This document shows, one piece after another, positions 42,532 through 51,532 of a stretch of 64,000 bases of DNA. Below the pieces are notes generated by a model that searched no databases, was not told the origin of the DNA, and saw only the letters and a list, made by a program, of their open reading frames with translations. The position numbers were made by a program, and so were the translations under genes. The number at the start of each line of letters is the position of its first letter. Positions within the stretch are counted from its first letter, which is position 1. The stretch is from positions 25,897 to 89,896 of the forward strand of contig CAAFXE010000353.1 of assembly GCA_900766915.1 (NCBI GenBank). The letters are read 5' to 3'. This DNA is from Lachnospiraceae bacterium (GTDB taxonomy: Bacteria > Bacillota > Clostridia > Lachnospirales > Lachnospiraceae).

Positions 42532-42589
42532 ATCTTAATTTCATGGAAGTATCTTCCAAAATATCCATTTGTTTTAAGGAGTTTCAAAA

Positions 42590-43072
42590 ATGAAAATTGC
42601 AGTAGTATGCGCAAATCCCTGGGAGACATTTTTGCCGTCCGGGTGTCAGGGAAATGCAAGATTTTTTTATCAGTGGCTTTGTAACCAGTCTCAGCAGTTT
42701 TGCCTTCTTTCCAGGCAGGCAAAGCAGGTGGAGCTGTATGGGACGCCGCCTGTGAGTACACCTGATACATTATTTGACAAGGAGAATAAAAATCTGCAGA
42801 TCGTATATATTGAAAGCCATCGCAGGGAAGGGATGGAATCGATCTTAAATGAGGCCGATCAGATCATGGTGGCCATGCCAAAGCTTTTGGAGGAATGTGA
42901 TAAGATCTATTTGCAGCTTCTTCCATGGAAGGAAAAATGCGTCTTTTTATGGGAAGATAACGGCTGCCGTGAAGAAGGGTTTTTTAAGAAGATTCAAAAG
43001 GAATATAAATTGGAGGAAACACAGATTGAGAAATTGAAAGGACTCTCATCAATCCAATGGGAGTCCTCTTAA
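42590..43072 (+). CDS. Hypothetical protein
   Basis: A 160-residue protein I do not recognise. It starts MKIAVVCANPWETFLPSGCQ, with TAAGGAG upstream, and is rich in Cys, Trp and Gln in the first 50 residues; the middle is mixed alpha/beta in appearance (QIVYIESHRREGMESILNEA, IMVAMPKLLEECDKIY) and would suit a small Rossmann-like or flavodoxin-like fold, but no motif confirms this. No signal peptide or membrane segment. Its last codons form a hairpin (AGGACTC/GAGTCCT, about 43039-43067) that may help end transcription between it and the convergent CNNM gene. Confidence 0.65.
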   Translation: MKIAVVCANPWETFLPSGCQGNARFFYQWLCNQSQQFCLLSRQAKQVELYGTPPVSTPDTLFDKENKNLQIVYIESHRREGMESILNEADQIMVAMPKLLEECDKIYLQLLPWKEKCVFLWEDNGCREEGFFKKIQKEYKLEETQIEKLKGLSSIQWESS

Positions 43073-43094
43073 AAATCCTTATACTGTAATACGG

Positions 43095-44393
43095 CTATGA
43101 TTCTTCGGAATCATCAGTTTCTTCTGTTTCCTCACTTTGTGGCTCCGGAAGATAAATGTGTACCTTTTCGATACGGTTTTTGTCCACCTTTTCCACGATC
43201 AGGCGGGTACCGTTTTCTATGGTGACCTCTTCACCCTCAGAAGGAAGATGCTGCAGGGCATCTATGACAATACCGCCGATGGAATCGTAATCCTCAGATT
43301 CAATTCCCAGACCGATCATATCATTGAGATCCTCCAGCTTGCAGGAGCCCTCTACCAGATATTCACCTTCGCCAAGGAGCAGAACCTCTTCTTCTTCTGC
43401 TTCGTCGAATTCATCACGGATATCACCGACGATCTCCTCAATTAAGTCTTCTAAAGTAACAAGACCCGCCGTTGCACCGTATTCGTCTAATACAATGGCA
43501 ATACTGATGGAGTTTTTACGCATTTCCACCAGAAGCTCGGAGGTGTTTTTAAACTCATAGGTAAAATAGGCTTCACGGAGAAAATCCCTTACGTGGAATT
43601 CTTCTTTTCTGTCATAAAGAAGAAGGTCCTTTACATTTAAAATACCGATGACATTATCTCTGGTTTCCTCATAAACCGGAATACGTGTGAATTTTTCTTC
43701 CCGATAGATCTCCATGAACTCTTCATAGGTGGCATCCAGCTTCAGGAAGCACATATCGACACGGGGAATCATAATATCTTTGGCCTGATGCTCTCCAAAA
43801 TCAAATACATTATTGATCATTTTATGTTCTTCTGTTTCCAGAACACCGTCTTCGTGACCTGCCTCAACAATGGTACGCAAGTCTTCTTCTGTCACGGAAT
43901 CATCTCGTGCATCCGGATCTACGCCCATAAGACGTAAGATACAGCCGGATAGAAAATCCAACACAAAAATCACAGGGGTAAATATAACCATCAGTGTGTA
44001 AATGGTTTTCGCATATCGAAGGGACATCTTCTCTGCTTCTAAGGAAGCCATGGTTTTTGGTGTCACCTCTCCGAAAATGAGGACCAGAATGGTCAAAACA
44101 CCGGTAGCAATTCCGGCACCGGCACTTCCGAAGTAATGTGTCGCAAGGACAGTTGCCAGGGAGGAAGCGGAAATATTTACAAGGTTGTTTCCTATTAAAA
44201 TTGCACTTAACAGCTTACCGGGATCATCGATCACTTTGAAAAGTGTGATGGCACGTGCATCCCCCTCATCCACCAGGGTACGGATACGAAGCCTGTTGAC
44301 CGTAGTAAGTGCTGTTTCCGCAGAAGAAAAAAACGCTGATAACACTAATAAAATAATTAATACGATAAATTGTATGGCATCACTGGGACCCAA
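43095..44393 (-). CDS. CNNM/CBS-domain membrane protein (HlyC/CorC family)
   Basis: A 432-residue membrane protein: an N-terminal CNNM (DUF21) domain with about four hydrophobic segments (residues 1-140; FFSSAETALTTVNRLRIRTLV is typical), a tandem CBS pair (about 205-330, GHEDGVLETEEHKMINNVFDFG then IMIPRVDM), and a C-terminal CorC_HlyC domain (345-420). Family members are implicated in magnesium/cobalt export or tolerance. The start codon is TTG at 44393, with AAAGGAG ten bases upstream; no ATG is available nearby. The very C-terminus is acidic (Glu/Ser/Asp repeat). Confidence 0.9.
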   Translation of the reverse strand: MGPSDAIQFIVLIILLVLSAFFSSAETALTTVNRLRIRTLVDEGDARAITLFKVIDDPGKLLSAILIGNNLVNISASSLATVLATHYFGSAGAGIATGVLTILVLIFGEVTPKTMASLEAEKMSLRYAKTIYTLMVIFTPVIFVLDFLSGCILRLMGVDPDARDDSVTEEDLRTIVEAGHEDGVLETEEHKMINNVFDFGEHQAKDIMIPRVDMCFLKLDATYEEFMEIYREEKFTRIPVYEETRDNVIGILNVKDLLLYDRKEEFHVRDFLREAYFTYEFKNTSELLVEMRKNSISIAIVLDEYGATAGLVTLEDLIEEIVGDIRDEFDEAEEEEVLLLGEGEYLVEGSCKLEDLNDMIGLGIESEDYDSIGGIVIDALQHLPSEGEEVTIENGTRLIVEKVDKNRIEKVHIYLPEPQSEETEETDDSEES

Positions 44394-44507
44394 AATAAGT
44401 TCACTCCTTTTGTACTTATACTATTTTTAGTTAATCAACCCACAATATACAATATTTTTCCTAATATTTCAAGTGACCGCATATATTAAATATGTATAAA
44501 GTATTTT

Positions 44508-44638
44508 GTATCTGTTCAGTACCTTCCAGATACGAGCAAAAATCCATGCATAATTTGCTTCGCAAATGGATTTTTGCTTGTAAAACTCGGGATTTTCTAT
44601 CGAAAACCCTCGCGGAACAGCGGCTGCTGAATAGTTAC
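44508..44638 (+). repeat. 131-bp intergenic repeat, copy A
   Basis: 131 bases, aligned without gaps to copy B at 63626-63756. Termini are imperfect inverted repeats: GTATCTGTTCAG at the left and CTGAATAGTTAC at the right (10 of 12 complementary). Internal hairpins: GTATCTG/CAGATAC near the left end; GCAAAAATCCAT/ATGGATTTTTGC in the centre with a nested ATTTGC/GCAAAT; CGGGATTTTC/GAAAACCCTCG further right. It lies between the divergent CNNM gene and the TIGR04086 gene. No clear target duplication flanks this copy. Confidence 0.85.
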
Positions 44639-44694
44639 CGTATATCTGGTTACAGAAATGAAGTGACAGTAAAAATAAAGATGAGGGGATGTCT

Positions 44695-45060
44695 ATGAAG
44701 TATTTATCGGATCACGTAAAAAGTCTGGGAAAAATCATACTTGCCATGTTTGTGACAACTGCAATATTGCTGTTTGTTCTGGCACTTTTTGTATGGCAGC
44801 TCCAACCGGGCGGGAAAGTGATTTCCATAGGAATCAGCGTAGTGTATGTAGTGTCCTGTCTGGCGGGAGGCTTCTTTGCAGGGAGGGTTCAGGGGACGAA
44901 AAAGTTTGTCTGGGGAATGCTGATGGGATTTTTGTATGTGATCGTGCTGCTTGGCATTACATTGATCGTAAAGAAAGGATTCCATGCCGATCTGTCCCAG
45001 TTCGTGCTGAATCTTTTGCTCTGTCTCGGTGGCGGAATGATCGGCGGAATGATTTCCTGA
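44695..45060 (+). CDS. TIGR04086-family membrane protein
   Basis: A 121-residue membrane protein with four hydrophobic segments (about 12-34, 42-62, 70-92 and 98-120), of the TIGR04086 family often found next to SCIFF peptide genes in Clostridia. I chose ATG 44695 (GAGGGG six bases upstream) over ATG 44689, which touches the ribosome site. Function unknown; position suggests a role linked to the SCIFF peptide, for example in its handling at the membrane (inference). Confidence 0.82.
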   Translation: MKYLSDHVKSLGKIILAMFVTTAILLFVLALFVWQLQPGGKVISIGISVVYVVSCLAGGFFAGRVQGTKKFVWGMLMGFLYVIVLLGITLIVKKGFHADLSQFVLNLLLCLGGGMIGGMIS

Positions 45061-45072
45061 AATAAAAAAAGA

Positions 45073-45100
45073 TTGCATTTCTATAGGGTTGTGTTATAAT
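45073..45100 (+). promoter_or_regulatory. Promoter of the SCIFF peptide gene
   Basis: TTGCAT (45073-45078), 16-base spacer, TATAAT (45095-45100), between the TIGR04086 stop and the peptide start, with the ribosome site GGAGGA at 45121. Confidence 0.7.
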
Positions 45101-45133
45101 TACTGCAAGTATGATTATCAGGAGGACATGAAG

Positions 45134-45277
45134 ATGAAGCATGTAAAGACTTTGAATACACAGGTATTACAGAATACAATGAAAAAAGGCGGATGCGGAG
45201 AATGCCAGACATCTTGCCAGTCAGCATGTAAGACTTCCTGCACAGTAGGAAATCAGACTTGCGAAAACCACAAATAA
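45134..45277 (+). CDS. scfA: SCIFF ranthipeptide precursor (six cysteines in forty-five)
   Basis: A 47-residue precursor peptide. It begins with the conserved leader MKHVKTLNTQVLQNTMKKGG and contains exactly six cysteines at positions 21, 24, 28, 32, 36 and 43. In this known family the maturase forms thioether bridges from cysteines to non-alpha carbons of acceptor residues. ATG 45134 is chosen because GGAGGA is seven bases upstream; the upstream ATG at 45128 is too close. A hairpin separates it from the maturase gene 89 bases downstream, which would make peptide mRNA more abundant than maturase mRNA. The biological role of SCIFF peptides is still poorly defined, with links to quorum sensing reported in Clostridium. 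Confidence 0.96.
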   Translation: MKHVKTLNTQVLQNTMKKGGCGECQTSCQSACKTSCTVGNQTCENHK

Positions 45278-45293
45278 GTGAGGCAATAAACTG

Positions 45294-45325
45294 GTAAGCA
45301 GCGACATTTTGTCGCTGCTTATCTT
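45294..45325 (+). terminator. Partial terminator between SCIFF peptide and maturase
   Basis: A stem of about 12 bp (TAAGCAGCGACA with TGTCGCTGCTTA) around a three-to-four-base loop, followed by TCTTCGTTT. The weak T-tract suggests incomplete termination. Confidence 0.65.
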
Positions 45326-45366
45326 CGTTTCTCACATTTGATTTTTTTAGGGAGAAAGAAAAAACG

Positions 45367-46722
45367 ATGATTCATCAGTACAAGAATAATGGATATAACA
45401 TTGTAATGGATGTCAATTCAGGTTCCATTCATGTAGTGGATGACATGAGCTATGACATTATCGCAATGTATGAAGCATTCACGAAAGAAGAAATTACAGA
45501 TAAGCTTTCCGGTCAGTATGATCCAAAGGATATCGGGGAAGCCTGGGATGAGATTACAGAGCTAAAGGATGCCGGCAGATTATTTACCGAAGATGTTTAT
45601 GAGAAATATATTGACGGCTTTGCCGACAGACCAACTGTTGTAAAGGCACTTTGCTTACATATTGCCCACGATTGTAACCTGGCATGCCGCTACTGTTTTG
45701 CGGAAGAAGGCGAATATCACGGAAGACGTGCCCTCATGAGCTATGAGGTTGGAAAGAAAGCACTGGATTTCCTTATTGCAAACTCCGGTAACAGAAGAAA
45801 CCTGGAAGTAGACTTCTTTGGCGGTGAGCCACTGATGAACTGGCAGGTAGTAAAGGATCTGGTTGCCTATGGAAGAAGCCAGGAGGAAATCCATAACAAG
45901 AAATTCCGTTTTACCCTGACGACCAACGGCGTTTTGTTAAATGATGAAGTGATGGAATTTGCCAATAGGGAAATGAGCAATGTAGTTCTTAGTATCGATG
46001 GACGTAAAGATGTTCACGATTATATGCGTCCGTTCAGAAAAGGACAGGGAAGCTACGACCTCATCGTTCCAAAATTCCAGAAGCTGGCAGAGAGCAGAAA
46101 TCAGACCAATTATTATGTTCGCGGAACCTTTACAAGACACAATCTGGATTTTTCCAAGGATGTACTCCATATGGCAGATCTTGGATTTAAACAGATCTCC
46201 GTGGAACCGGTTGTGGCACAGCCGGAGGAAGATTATGCCATCAGAGAAGAGGATCTTCCAAAGATTTTTGAAGAATATGACAACCTTGCCAGAGAAATGG
46301 TTGCAAGATACAAAACAGATAAGGATTTTAACTTCTTCCATTTTATGATTGATTTAACAGGAGGTCCCTGTGTTGCCAAGAGACTTTCCGGATGTGGTTC
46401 GGGAACAGAATATCTGGCAGTTACTCCGTGGGGTGATCTTTATCCTTGCCATCAGTTTGTAGGAAATGAAAAATTCCTTCTGGGAAATGTGGATGAAGGT
46501 ATCGTGAAACCGGAAATTTGCCGTGAATTTAAGGCATGCAATGTTTATGCAAAAGAAAAATGTAAAAAGTGCTTTGCAAAATTCTATTGCAGTGGTGGAT
46601 GTGCAGCCAATTCCTACAATTTCCATGGCTCTATTATGGATGCCTATGATATTGGATGTGACTTACAGAGAAAACGTGTGGAATGTGCCATCATGATCAA
46701 GGCAGCAACAGCTGACAAATAA
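45367..46722 (+). CDS. scfB: SCIFF peptide maturase, radical SAM/SPASM
   Basis: A 451-residue radical-SAM enzyme that cross-links the SCIFF peptide. An N-terminal peptide-recognition (RRE-like) region of about 90 residues precedes the radical-SAM motif C103-x3-C107-x2-C110 (CNLACRYCFAEEG) and FFGGEPLMNW. The C-terminal SPASM region is rich in cysteines (GPCVAKRLSGCGSG, LYPCHQF, CKKCFAKFYCSGGCAANS, DIGCDLQ) for two auxiliary 4Fe-4S clusters. Starts after AGGGAGAAAG. Terminator follows. Confidence 0.96.
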   Translation: MIHQYKNNGYNIVMDVNSGSIHVVDDMSYDIIAMYEAFTKEEITDKLSGQYDPKDIGEAWDEITELKDAGRLFTEDVYEKYIDGFADRPTVVKALCLHIAHDCNLACRYCFAEEGEYHGRRALMSYEVGKKALDFLIANSGNRRNLEVDFFGGEPLMNWQVVKDLVAYGRSQEEIHNKKFRFTLTTNGVLLNDEVMEFANREMSNVVLSIDGRKDVHDYMRPFRKGQGSYDLIVPKFQKLAESRNQTNYYVRGTFTRHNLDFSKDVLHMADLGFKQISVEPVVAQPEEDYAIREEDLPKIFEEYDNLAREMVARYKTDKDFNFFHFMIDLTGGPCVAKRLSGCGSGTEYLAVTPWGDLYPCHQFVGNEKFLLGNVDEGIVKPEICREFKACNVYAKEKCKKCFAKFYCSGGCAANSYNFHGSIMDAYDIGCDLQRKRVECAIMIKAATADK

Positions 46723-46733
46723 AATAAAGTGAC

Positions 46734-46766
46734 GGGCATGTGGCTTTTGGCTCCATGCCCTTTTTG
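46734..46766 (+). terminator. Terminator after the SCIFF maturase gene
   Basis: Stem GGGCATG/CATGCCC with additional inner pairs, followed by TTTTT. It ends only 12 bases before the recJ start codon. Confidence 0.85.
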
Positions 46767-46777
46767 GTTTTGTATTT

Positions 46778-48490
46778 ATGAAAAAATGGTTTGTATCTGC
46801 AAAAAAAGCAGATTTTCAGGAAATAGGAAAGAAATTTCATATTACGCCCATGACAGCCCGTATTATCAGGAATCGGGATGTCATTGGAGACGAGCAGATC
46901 CGCAAATATCTTTACGGTACAGTGGATGATCTGTATTCACCATGGTTACTCTCTGGCATGAGGGAGGCAATCAATCTTCTTCGAAGTGCCATAGAAGCCG
47001 GAAAAAAGATTCGGATCATCGGTGATTATGATATTGACGGTGTGTGTTCTACCTACATTTTGCTGACAGGTCTTAAAAGAGCAGGAGCAAATGTAGATAC
47101 TGTGATTCCGGACCGGATCAAGGATGGCTATGGTATCAACGAGCAGCTTATTGATCAGGCAAATCGGGATGGTGTGGACTTCATCGTCACCTGTGACAAC
47201 GGTATCAGTGCCAGTGAGCAGATCGCTTACGCCAATACACTGGGCATGAAGGTGCTGGTGACAGATCATCATGAGGTACCTTTTGTGGAACTGGATGGAG
47301 CCAGACAGGAGAAGCTTCCTCCGGCAGAGGTGGTCATTAACCCGAAGCAGGAAAGATGTACCTACCCATGGAAAGGTTTGTGTGGAGGAGTCGTTGCATG
47401 GAAGCTGGTAGATGCCTTGTATGAGGACTGGGGCATTGCAAGGGAAGAAGCTTACAAGCTTCTGGAATTTGCAGCCATTGCCACGGTTGGAGATATTATG
47501 GAGCTTCAGGATGAAAACAGGATCATTGTAAAAGAGGGGCTGAAAAGGATTCAGCATACAAAAAATCTGGGACTTCAGTCTTTAATTCAGGTCAACGGAC
47601 TGGATCAGGATGCCATCAGTGCCTATCACATTGGCTTCGTTTTAGGCCCCTGTATCAATGCAGGGGGACGCTTAGACACTGCCAAACGTGCACTGGAGCT
47701 GTTTGCCAGTGGCGATAAGGCGACGGCAGACCGTCTGGCGGGGGATCTGAAGGCTTTAAATGACAGCCGTAAGGAGCTGACAGCGGAAGGTGTGGAGGAA
47801 GCCATCCGGCAGGTATTGGAAACAGGCAGGCGAAGTGAAAAGGTACTGGTGATCTATCTTCCTGACTGTCACGAAAGTATTGCAGGGATCATTGCAGGGA
47901 AGGTAAAGGAACGTTTTTACCGTCCTACGATAGTGCTGACCGATGCCGAAGAAGGAATCAAGGGCTCTGGTCGTTCCATTCCGGGCTATCATATGTTTGA
48001 GGAGCTGTGCAAGGTCAGTGACCTGCTGACAAAATTTGGCGGCCACCCCATGGCGGCAGGAATGTCTTTGCCAAAGGAAAATTTACAGAAGCTTCGTAAA
48101 GAGCTGAATGCAAACTGTACCTTAACAGACGAGGATATGATCGAGCATTTAAGCATTGATATTGCCATGCCAATCCAGTATATCAGTGAAGAATTTATTC
48201 AGGAACTGAAGGTTTTGGAACCTTTTGGAAATGGAAACGGAAAGCCCCTGTTTGCAGAACGGGATTTTCATGTACTTAGAAGCCAGATTCTTGGCAAGAA
48301 TAAAAATACGGTAAAGCTTTATGGCGTCAATTCAGCAGGCTGCCAGATGGAAGGACTGTATTTTGGGGATCCCACAGCACTTACAGAACTTCTGGAGAAA
48401 AAGGATACGATCTCTGTTACCTATTATCCGGCGGTCAATGAGTTTCGTGGGAAGAAAACCCTGCAGATCATGATACAGGATTTTCAATAA
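46778..48490 (+). CDS. recJ: Single-stranded-DNA exonuclease RecJ
   Basis: A 570-residue 5'-to-3' single-strand exonuclease of recombination and repair. DHH-family motifs are present: GDYDIDGVCSTY, VTCDNGISA, VTDHHEVP, a central helix with GGRLDTAKRALELF, and the DHHA1 motif FGGHPMAAG; an OB-like C-terminal region follows. The start ATG has no recognisable ribosome site: the 12 bases upstream are T-rich and directly follow a terminator hairpin. No other in-frame start exists back to a stop at 46730, so this start stands. Confidence 0.94.
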   Translation: MKKWFVSAKKADFQEIGKKFHITPMTARIIRNRDVIGDEQIRKYLYGTVDDLYSPWLLSGMREAINLLRSAIEAGKKIRIIGDYDIDGVCSTYILLTGLKRAGANVDTVIPDRIKDGYGINEQLIDQANRDGVDFIVTCDNGISASEQIAYANTLGMKVLVTDHHEVPFVELDGARQEKLPPAEVVINPKQERCTYPWKGLCGGVVAWKLVDALYEDWGIAREEAYKLLEFAAIATVGDIMELQDENRIIVKEGLKRIQHTKNLGLQSLIQVNGLDQDAISAYHIGFVLGPCINAGGRLDTAKRALELFASGDKATADRLAGDLKALNDSRKELTAEGVEEAIRQVLETGRRSEKVLVIYLPDCHESIAGIIAGKVKERFYRPTIVLTDAEEGIKGSGRSIPGYHMFEELCKVSDLLTKFGGHPMAAGMSLPKENLQKLRKELNANCTLTDEDMIEHLSIDIAMPIQYISEEFIQELKVLEPFGNGNGKPLFAERDFHVLRSQILGKNKNTVKLYGVNSAGCQMEGLYFGDPTALTELLEKKDTISVTYYPAVNEFRGKKTLQIMIQDFQ

Positions 48491-48492
48491 TG

Positions 48493-48521
48493 TTGCAGTA
48501 AAAACCAAGAGATGCTATAAT
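48493..48521 (+). promoter_or_regulatory. Promoter of apt (and possibly rel operon)
   Basis: TTGCAG (48493-48498), 17-base spacer, TATAAT (48516-48521), directly after the recJ stop. The leader of about 90 bases contains a small hairpin (CGGCA/TGCCG near 48566-48581) and no known riboswitch pattern that I recognise. Confidence 0.65.
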
Positions 48522-48618
48522 ATTCAGTAAAATTTTAGCAGGCTGAATCCACTGACCAGGAAATACGGCATGGTTTTGCCGATGATTGTACAGTGATACA
48601 GATAAGGAGAGACACAAG

Positions 48619-49143
48619 ATGAAAAAGGTAGAAGATTATGTAGTAAGCATTCCGGACTTTCCGGAACCGGGTATTATTTTCAGAGATGTAACAAGTGTAA
48701 TTCAGGATGCAGAAGGCCTGCAGTTAGCTATTGATGAACTGCAGAAGCTTTTAGATGGAGTGGAATTTGATGTGATTGCAGGTGCGGAGTCCAGAGGCTT
48801 TATCTTTGGAATGCCTATTGCGTATAATCTGAAGAAACCATTTGTCCTTGTACGTAAAAAAGGAAAGCTTCCAAGAGAAACCGTAGAAATGTCTTATGAT
48901 CTGGAATATGGCAGTGCTACCATTGAGATGCATAAAGATTCCATCAAACCGGGGCAGAAGGTTGTACTGGTGGATGACCTGATCGCTACAGGTGGTACCA
49001 TCGAGGCGGCAGCAAAGCTGGTAGAAAGCCTTGGCGGAGAAGTGGTAAAGATCATTTTCCTCATGGAGCTTGCCGGATTAGAGGGCAGAAAACGTCTGGA
49101 AAAATATGATGTGGCAAGTGTTGTATGCTACGAGGGAAAATAG
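48619..49143 (+). CDS. apt: Adenine phosphoribosyltransferase
   Basis: A 174-residue enzyme converting adenine plus PRPP to AMP. The PRPP-binding loop VVLVDDLIATGGTIEA is near residues 116-131; PDFPEPGIIFRDVTS at the N-terminus and GAESRGFIFG are family hallmarks. I start at ATG 48619 with AAGGAGA upstream, giving the usual length. It precedes rel by 58 bases, the standard clostridial order. Confidence 0.96.
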   Translation: MKKVEDYVVSIPDFPEPGIIFRDVTSVIQDAEGLQLAIDELQKLLDGVEFDVIAGAESRGFIFGMPIAYNLKKPFVLVRKKGKLPRETVEMSYDLEYGSATIEMHKDSIKPGQKVVLVDDLIATGGTIEAAAKLVESLGGEVVKIIFLMELAGLEGRKRLEKYDVASVVCYEGK

Positions 49144-49201
49144 AATTTCCAACTTAGGTGAATCGTAGATGGAATTGTGAAAGACACTGAGGGAGTACTT
49201 T

Positions 49202-51505
49202 ATGGAGAAAGCTAAAACTGTGATAAATCATGATGAAGAAGTAAAAAAGGATGATGCCAGTGTTCGCTCCATGGCTGATTTTACCAGCCCGGAGGTATTG
49301 TATAACGAACTGATCACATCCGTGAAGAAGTATCATCCGTCAACGGATATTTCCATGATTGAGAAGGCATATACCATTGCGAAAAATGCCCATGAAGGAC
49401 AGGTTCGTAAATCCGGAGAGCCTTACATCATTCATCCGCTGTGTGTTGCCATTATTCTGGCAGATCTGGAGCTTGATAAAGAAACCATTGTTGCGGGAAT
49501 CCTTCATGATGTGGTGGAAGATACGGTCATGACCAATGAGGAGATCCGAAAGGAGTTTGGCTCTGAAGTAGAGCTTCTGGTAGACGGTGTGACGAAATTA
49601 GGACAGCTGTCCTATTCCCATGACAAGGTGGATGAGCAGGCAGAAAACCTTAGAAAGATGTTCCTTGCCATGGCAAAGGACATCCGTGTGATCTTGATCA
49701 AGCTTGCTGACCGGCTTCATAATATGCGTACTCTGCAGTATATGAGACCGGAAAAACAGAAGGAAAAAGCCCGTGAGACAATGGATATCTATGCTCCGCT
49801 GGCGCAGCGTCTTGGTATTTCCAAGGTCAAGATCGAGCTGGATGACCTTTCTTTAAAATATTTACAGCCGGATGTATATTATTCTCTGGTGGAGCAGATT
49901 TCCGATAAAAAGAGTACCAGAGAGCAGTATATTCAGAATATTGTGGCGGAAGTAAAGGCACATATTGACCATGCAGGTATCCAGGCAAGGGTAGACGGAC
50001 GTGTGAAGCATTTCTTCAGTATCTATAAAAAGATGGTAAATCAGGATAAGACACTGGATCAGATCTATGACCTGTTTGCAGTTCGTATTCTGGTGGAAAA
50101 TGTGCAGGATTGCTATGCGGCACTGGGAGTGATCCATGAAATGTATAAGCCGATTCCGGGACGTTTTAAGGATTACATTGCCATGCCAAAGCCAAATATG
50201 TATCAGTCTTTGCATACCACACTGATCGGACCCAATGGAACTCCTTTCGAGATCCAGATCCGTACCTATGAAATGCACAAGACTGCAGAATATGGTATTG
50301 CGGCACATTGGAAATATAAAGAAAGCGGCGGAAGCCGTGAAAAAAATATAGAAAACAGTGCGGAGGCAAAGCTTACCTGGCTTCGTCAGATTTTGGAGTG
50401 GCAGAAGGATGAATCAGATAATAAGGAATTTATGAGTCTTTTAAAGAGTGACCTGGATCTGTTTTCCGAAAGCGTATACTGCTTTACGCCATCCGGTGAT
50501 GTAAAGAATCTGCCCAACGGTTCTACACCAATTGACTTTGCTTACAGCATTCACAGTGCTGTAGGTAATAAGATGATCGGTGCAAGGGTCAATGGCAAGC
50601 TGGTACCCATTGACTACCGCATCCAGAACGGAGACCGTATTGAGGTGCTTACTTCCCAAAACTCCAAGGGACCAAGCCGTGACTGGTTATCTTTGGTAAA
50701 GTCCACTCAGGCAAAGAACAAGATCAACCAGTGGTTTAAGTCTGAGTTCAAGGAAGGCAATATTCTCAAGGGAAAAGATATGATTTCCCAGTATTGCAAG
50801 ATGAAGAGCATTCCTATGACCGAGATCATGAAATCCGAATACCAGGAGAAGGTCATGAGAAAATACGGATTCCGTGACTGGGAATCCGTACTGGCAGCCA
50901 TCGGACATGGGGGCTTAAAGGAAGGCCAGGTGGTGAACCGCCTTCTGGAAGAATATGATAAAGTAAATAAGAAGAATATTACAGATGATAAAGTATTGGA
51001 AAATATCATGGATGGCAAAGACCAGAAGATGAAGCTGACCAAATCCAAGGGCGGCATAGTGGTCAAAGGCGTTGATGATGTGGCAGTACGTTTTTCCCGC
51101 TGCTGTAACCCGGTGCCGGGAGATGAGATCGTGGGCTTTGTCACCAGAGGCCGTGGTATTTCCATTCACAGAACTGACTGCGTCAATGTGGTGAATATGA
51201 GTGAAACGGAAAGAATGCGCATGATCGAAGCCGAATGGCAGGGATTTGGTGCAGGAACCGGAGAAAAATATGTGACAGAGATTACTCTTTATGCCAACAA
51301 CCGTACGGGACTTCTGGTGGATCTGTCCAAGACCTTTACAGAGCGCGGCATTGACCTGACAAGTATCAATTCCAGAGTAAGCAAACAGGGAACAGCTACC
51401 ATTTCTCTCAGCTTTGAGATCTCAGGAACAGAGGAATTAAACCATATCATTGAAAAGCTCAGACAGATTGACAGCATCATCGATATTGAACGTGCAGCCA
51501 CGTAG
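49202..51505 (+). CDS. rel: Bifunctional (p)ppGpp synthetase/hydrolase Rel
   Basis: A 767-residue alarmone enzyme. Domains in order: HD hydrolase (about 50-200, with HPLCVAIIL, ILHDVVEDT and KLADRLHNMR, all metal residues present), synthetase (about 230-390, with YKPIPGRFKDYIAMPKPNMYQSLHT), TGS (about 410-470), a conserved-cysteine/zinc-finger region (VRFSRCCNPVPGDEIVGF, HRTDC) and a C-terminal ACT domain (about 690-767). It makes and degrades (p)ppGpp in the stringent response. Starts after GAGGGAG. Same transcript direction as apt, the MBL gene, hemZ and hisS. Confidence 0.96.
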   Translation: MEKAKTVINHDEEVKKDDASVRSMADFTSPEVLYNELITSVKKYHPSTDISMIEKAYTIAKNAHEGQVRKSGEPYIIHPLCVAIILADLELDKETIVAGILHDVVEDTVMTNEEIRKEFGSEVELLVDGVTKLGQLSYSHDKVDEQAENLRKMFLAMAKDIRVILIKLADRLHNMRTLQYMRPEKQKEKARETMDIYAPLAQRLGISKVKIELDDLSLKYLQPDVYYSLVEQISDKKSTREQYIQNIVAEVKAHIDHAGIQARVDGRVKHFFSIYKKMVNQDKTLDQIYDLFAVRILVENVQDCYAALGVIHEMYKPIPGRFKDYIAMPKPNMYQSLHTTLIGPNGTPFEIQIRTYEMHKTAEYGIAAHWKYKESGGSREKNIENSAEAKLTWLRQILEWQKDESDNKEFMSLLKSDLDLFSESVYCFTPSGDVKNLPNGSTPIDFAYSIHSAVGNKMIGARVNGKLVPIDYRIQNGDRIEVLTSQNSKGPSRDWLSLVKSTQAKNKINQWFKSEFKEGNILKGKDMISQYCKMKSIPMTEIMKSEYQEKVMRKYGFRDWESVLAAIGHGGLKEGQVVNRLLEEYDKVNKKNITDDKVLENIMDGKDQKMKLTKSKGGIVVKGVDDVAVRFSRCCNPVPGDEIVGFVTRGRGISIHRTDCVNVVNMSETERMRMIEAEWQGFGAGTGEKYVTEITLYANNRTGLLVDLSKTFTERGIDLTSINSRVSKQGTATISLSFEISGTEELNHIIEKLRQIDSIIDIERAAT

Positions 51506-51532
51506 AGTTCTATACACGGAAGGAGATAGAAA

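Noticed and set aside
48522..48618. A purine riboswitch in the apt leader
   Set aside because: The leader is short and I could not find the three-way-junction pattern or conserved loop bases; only a small hairpin is visible.
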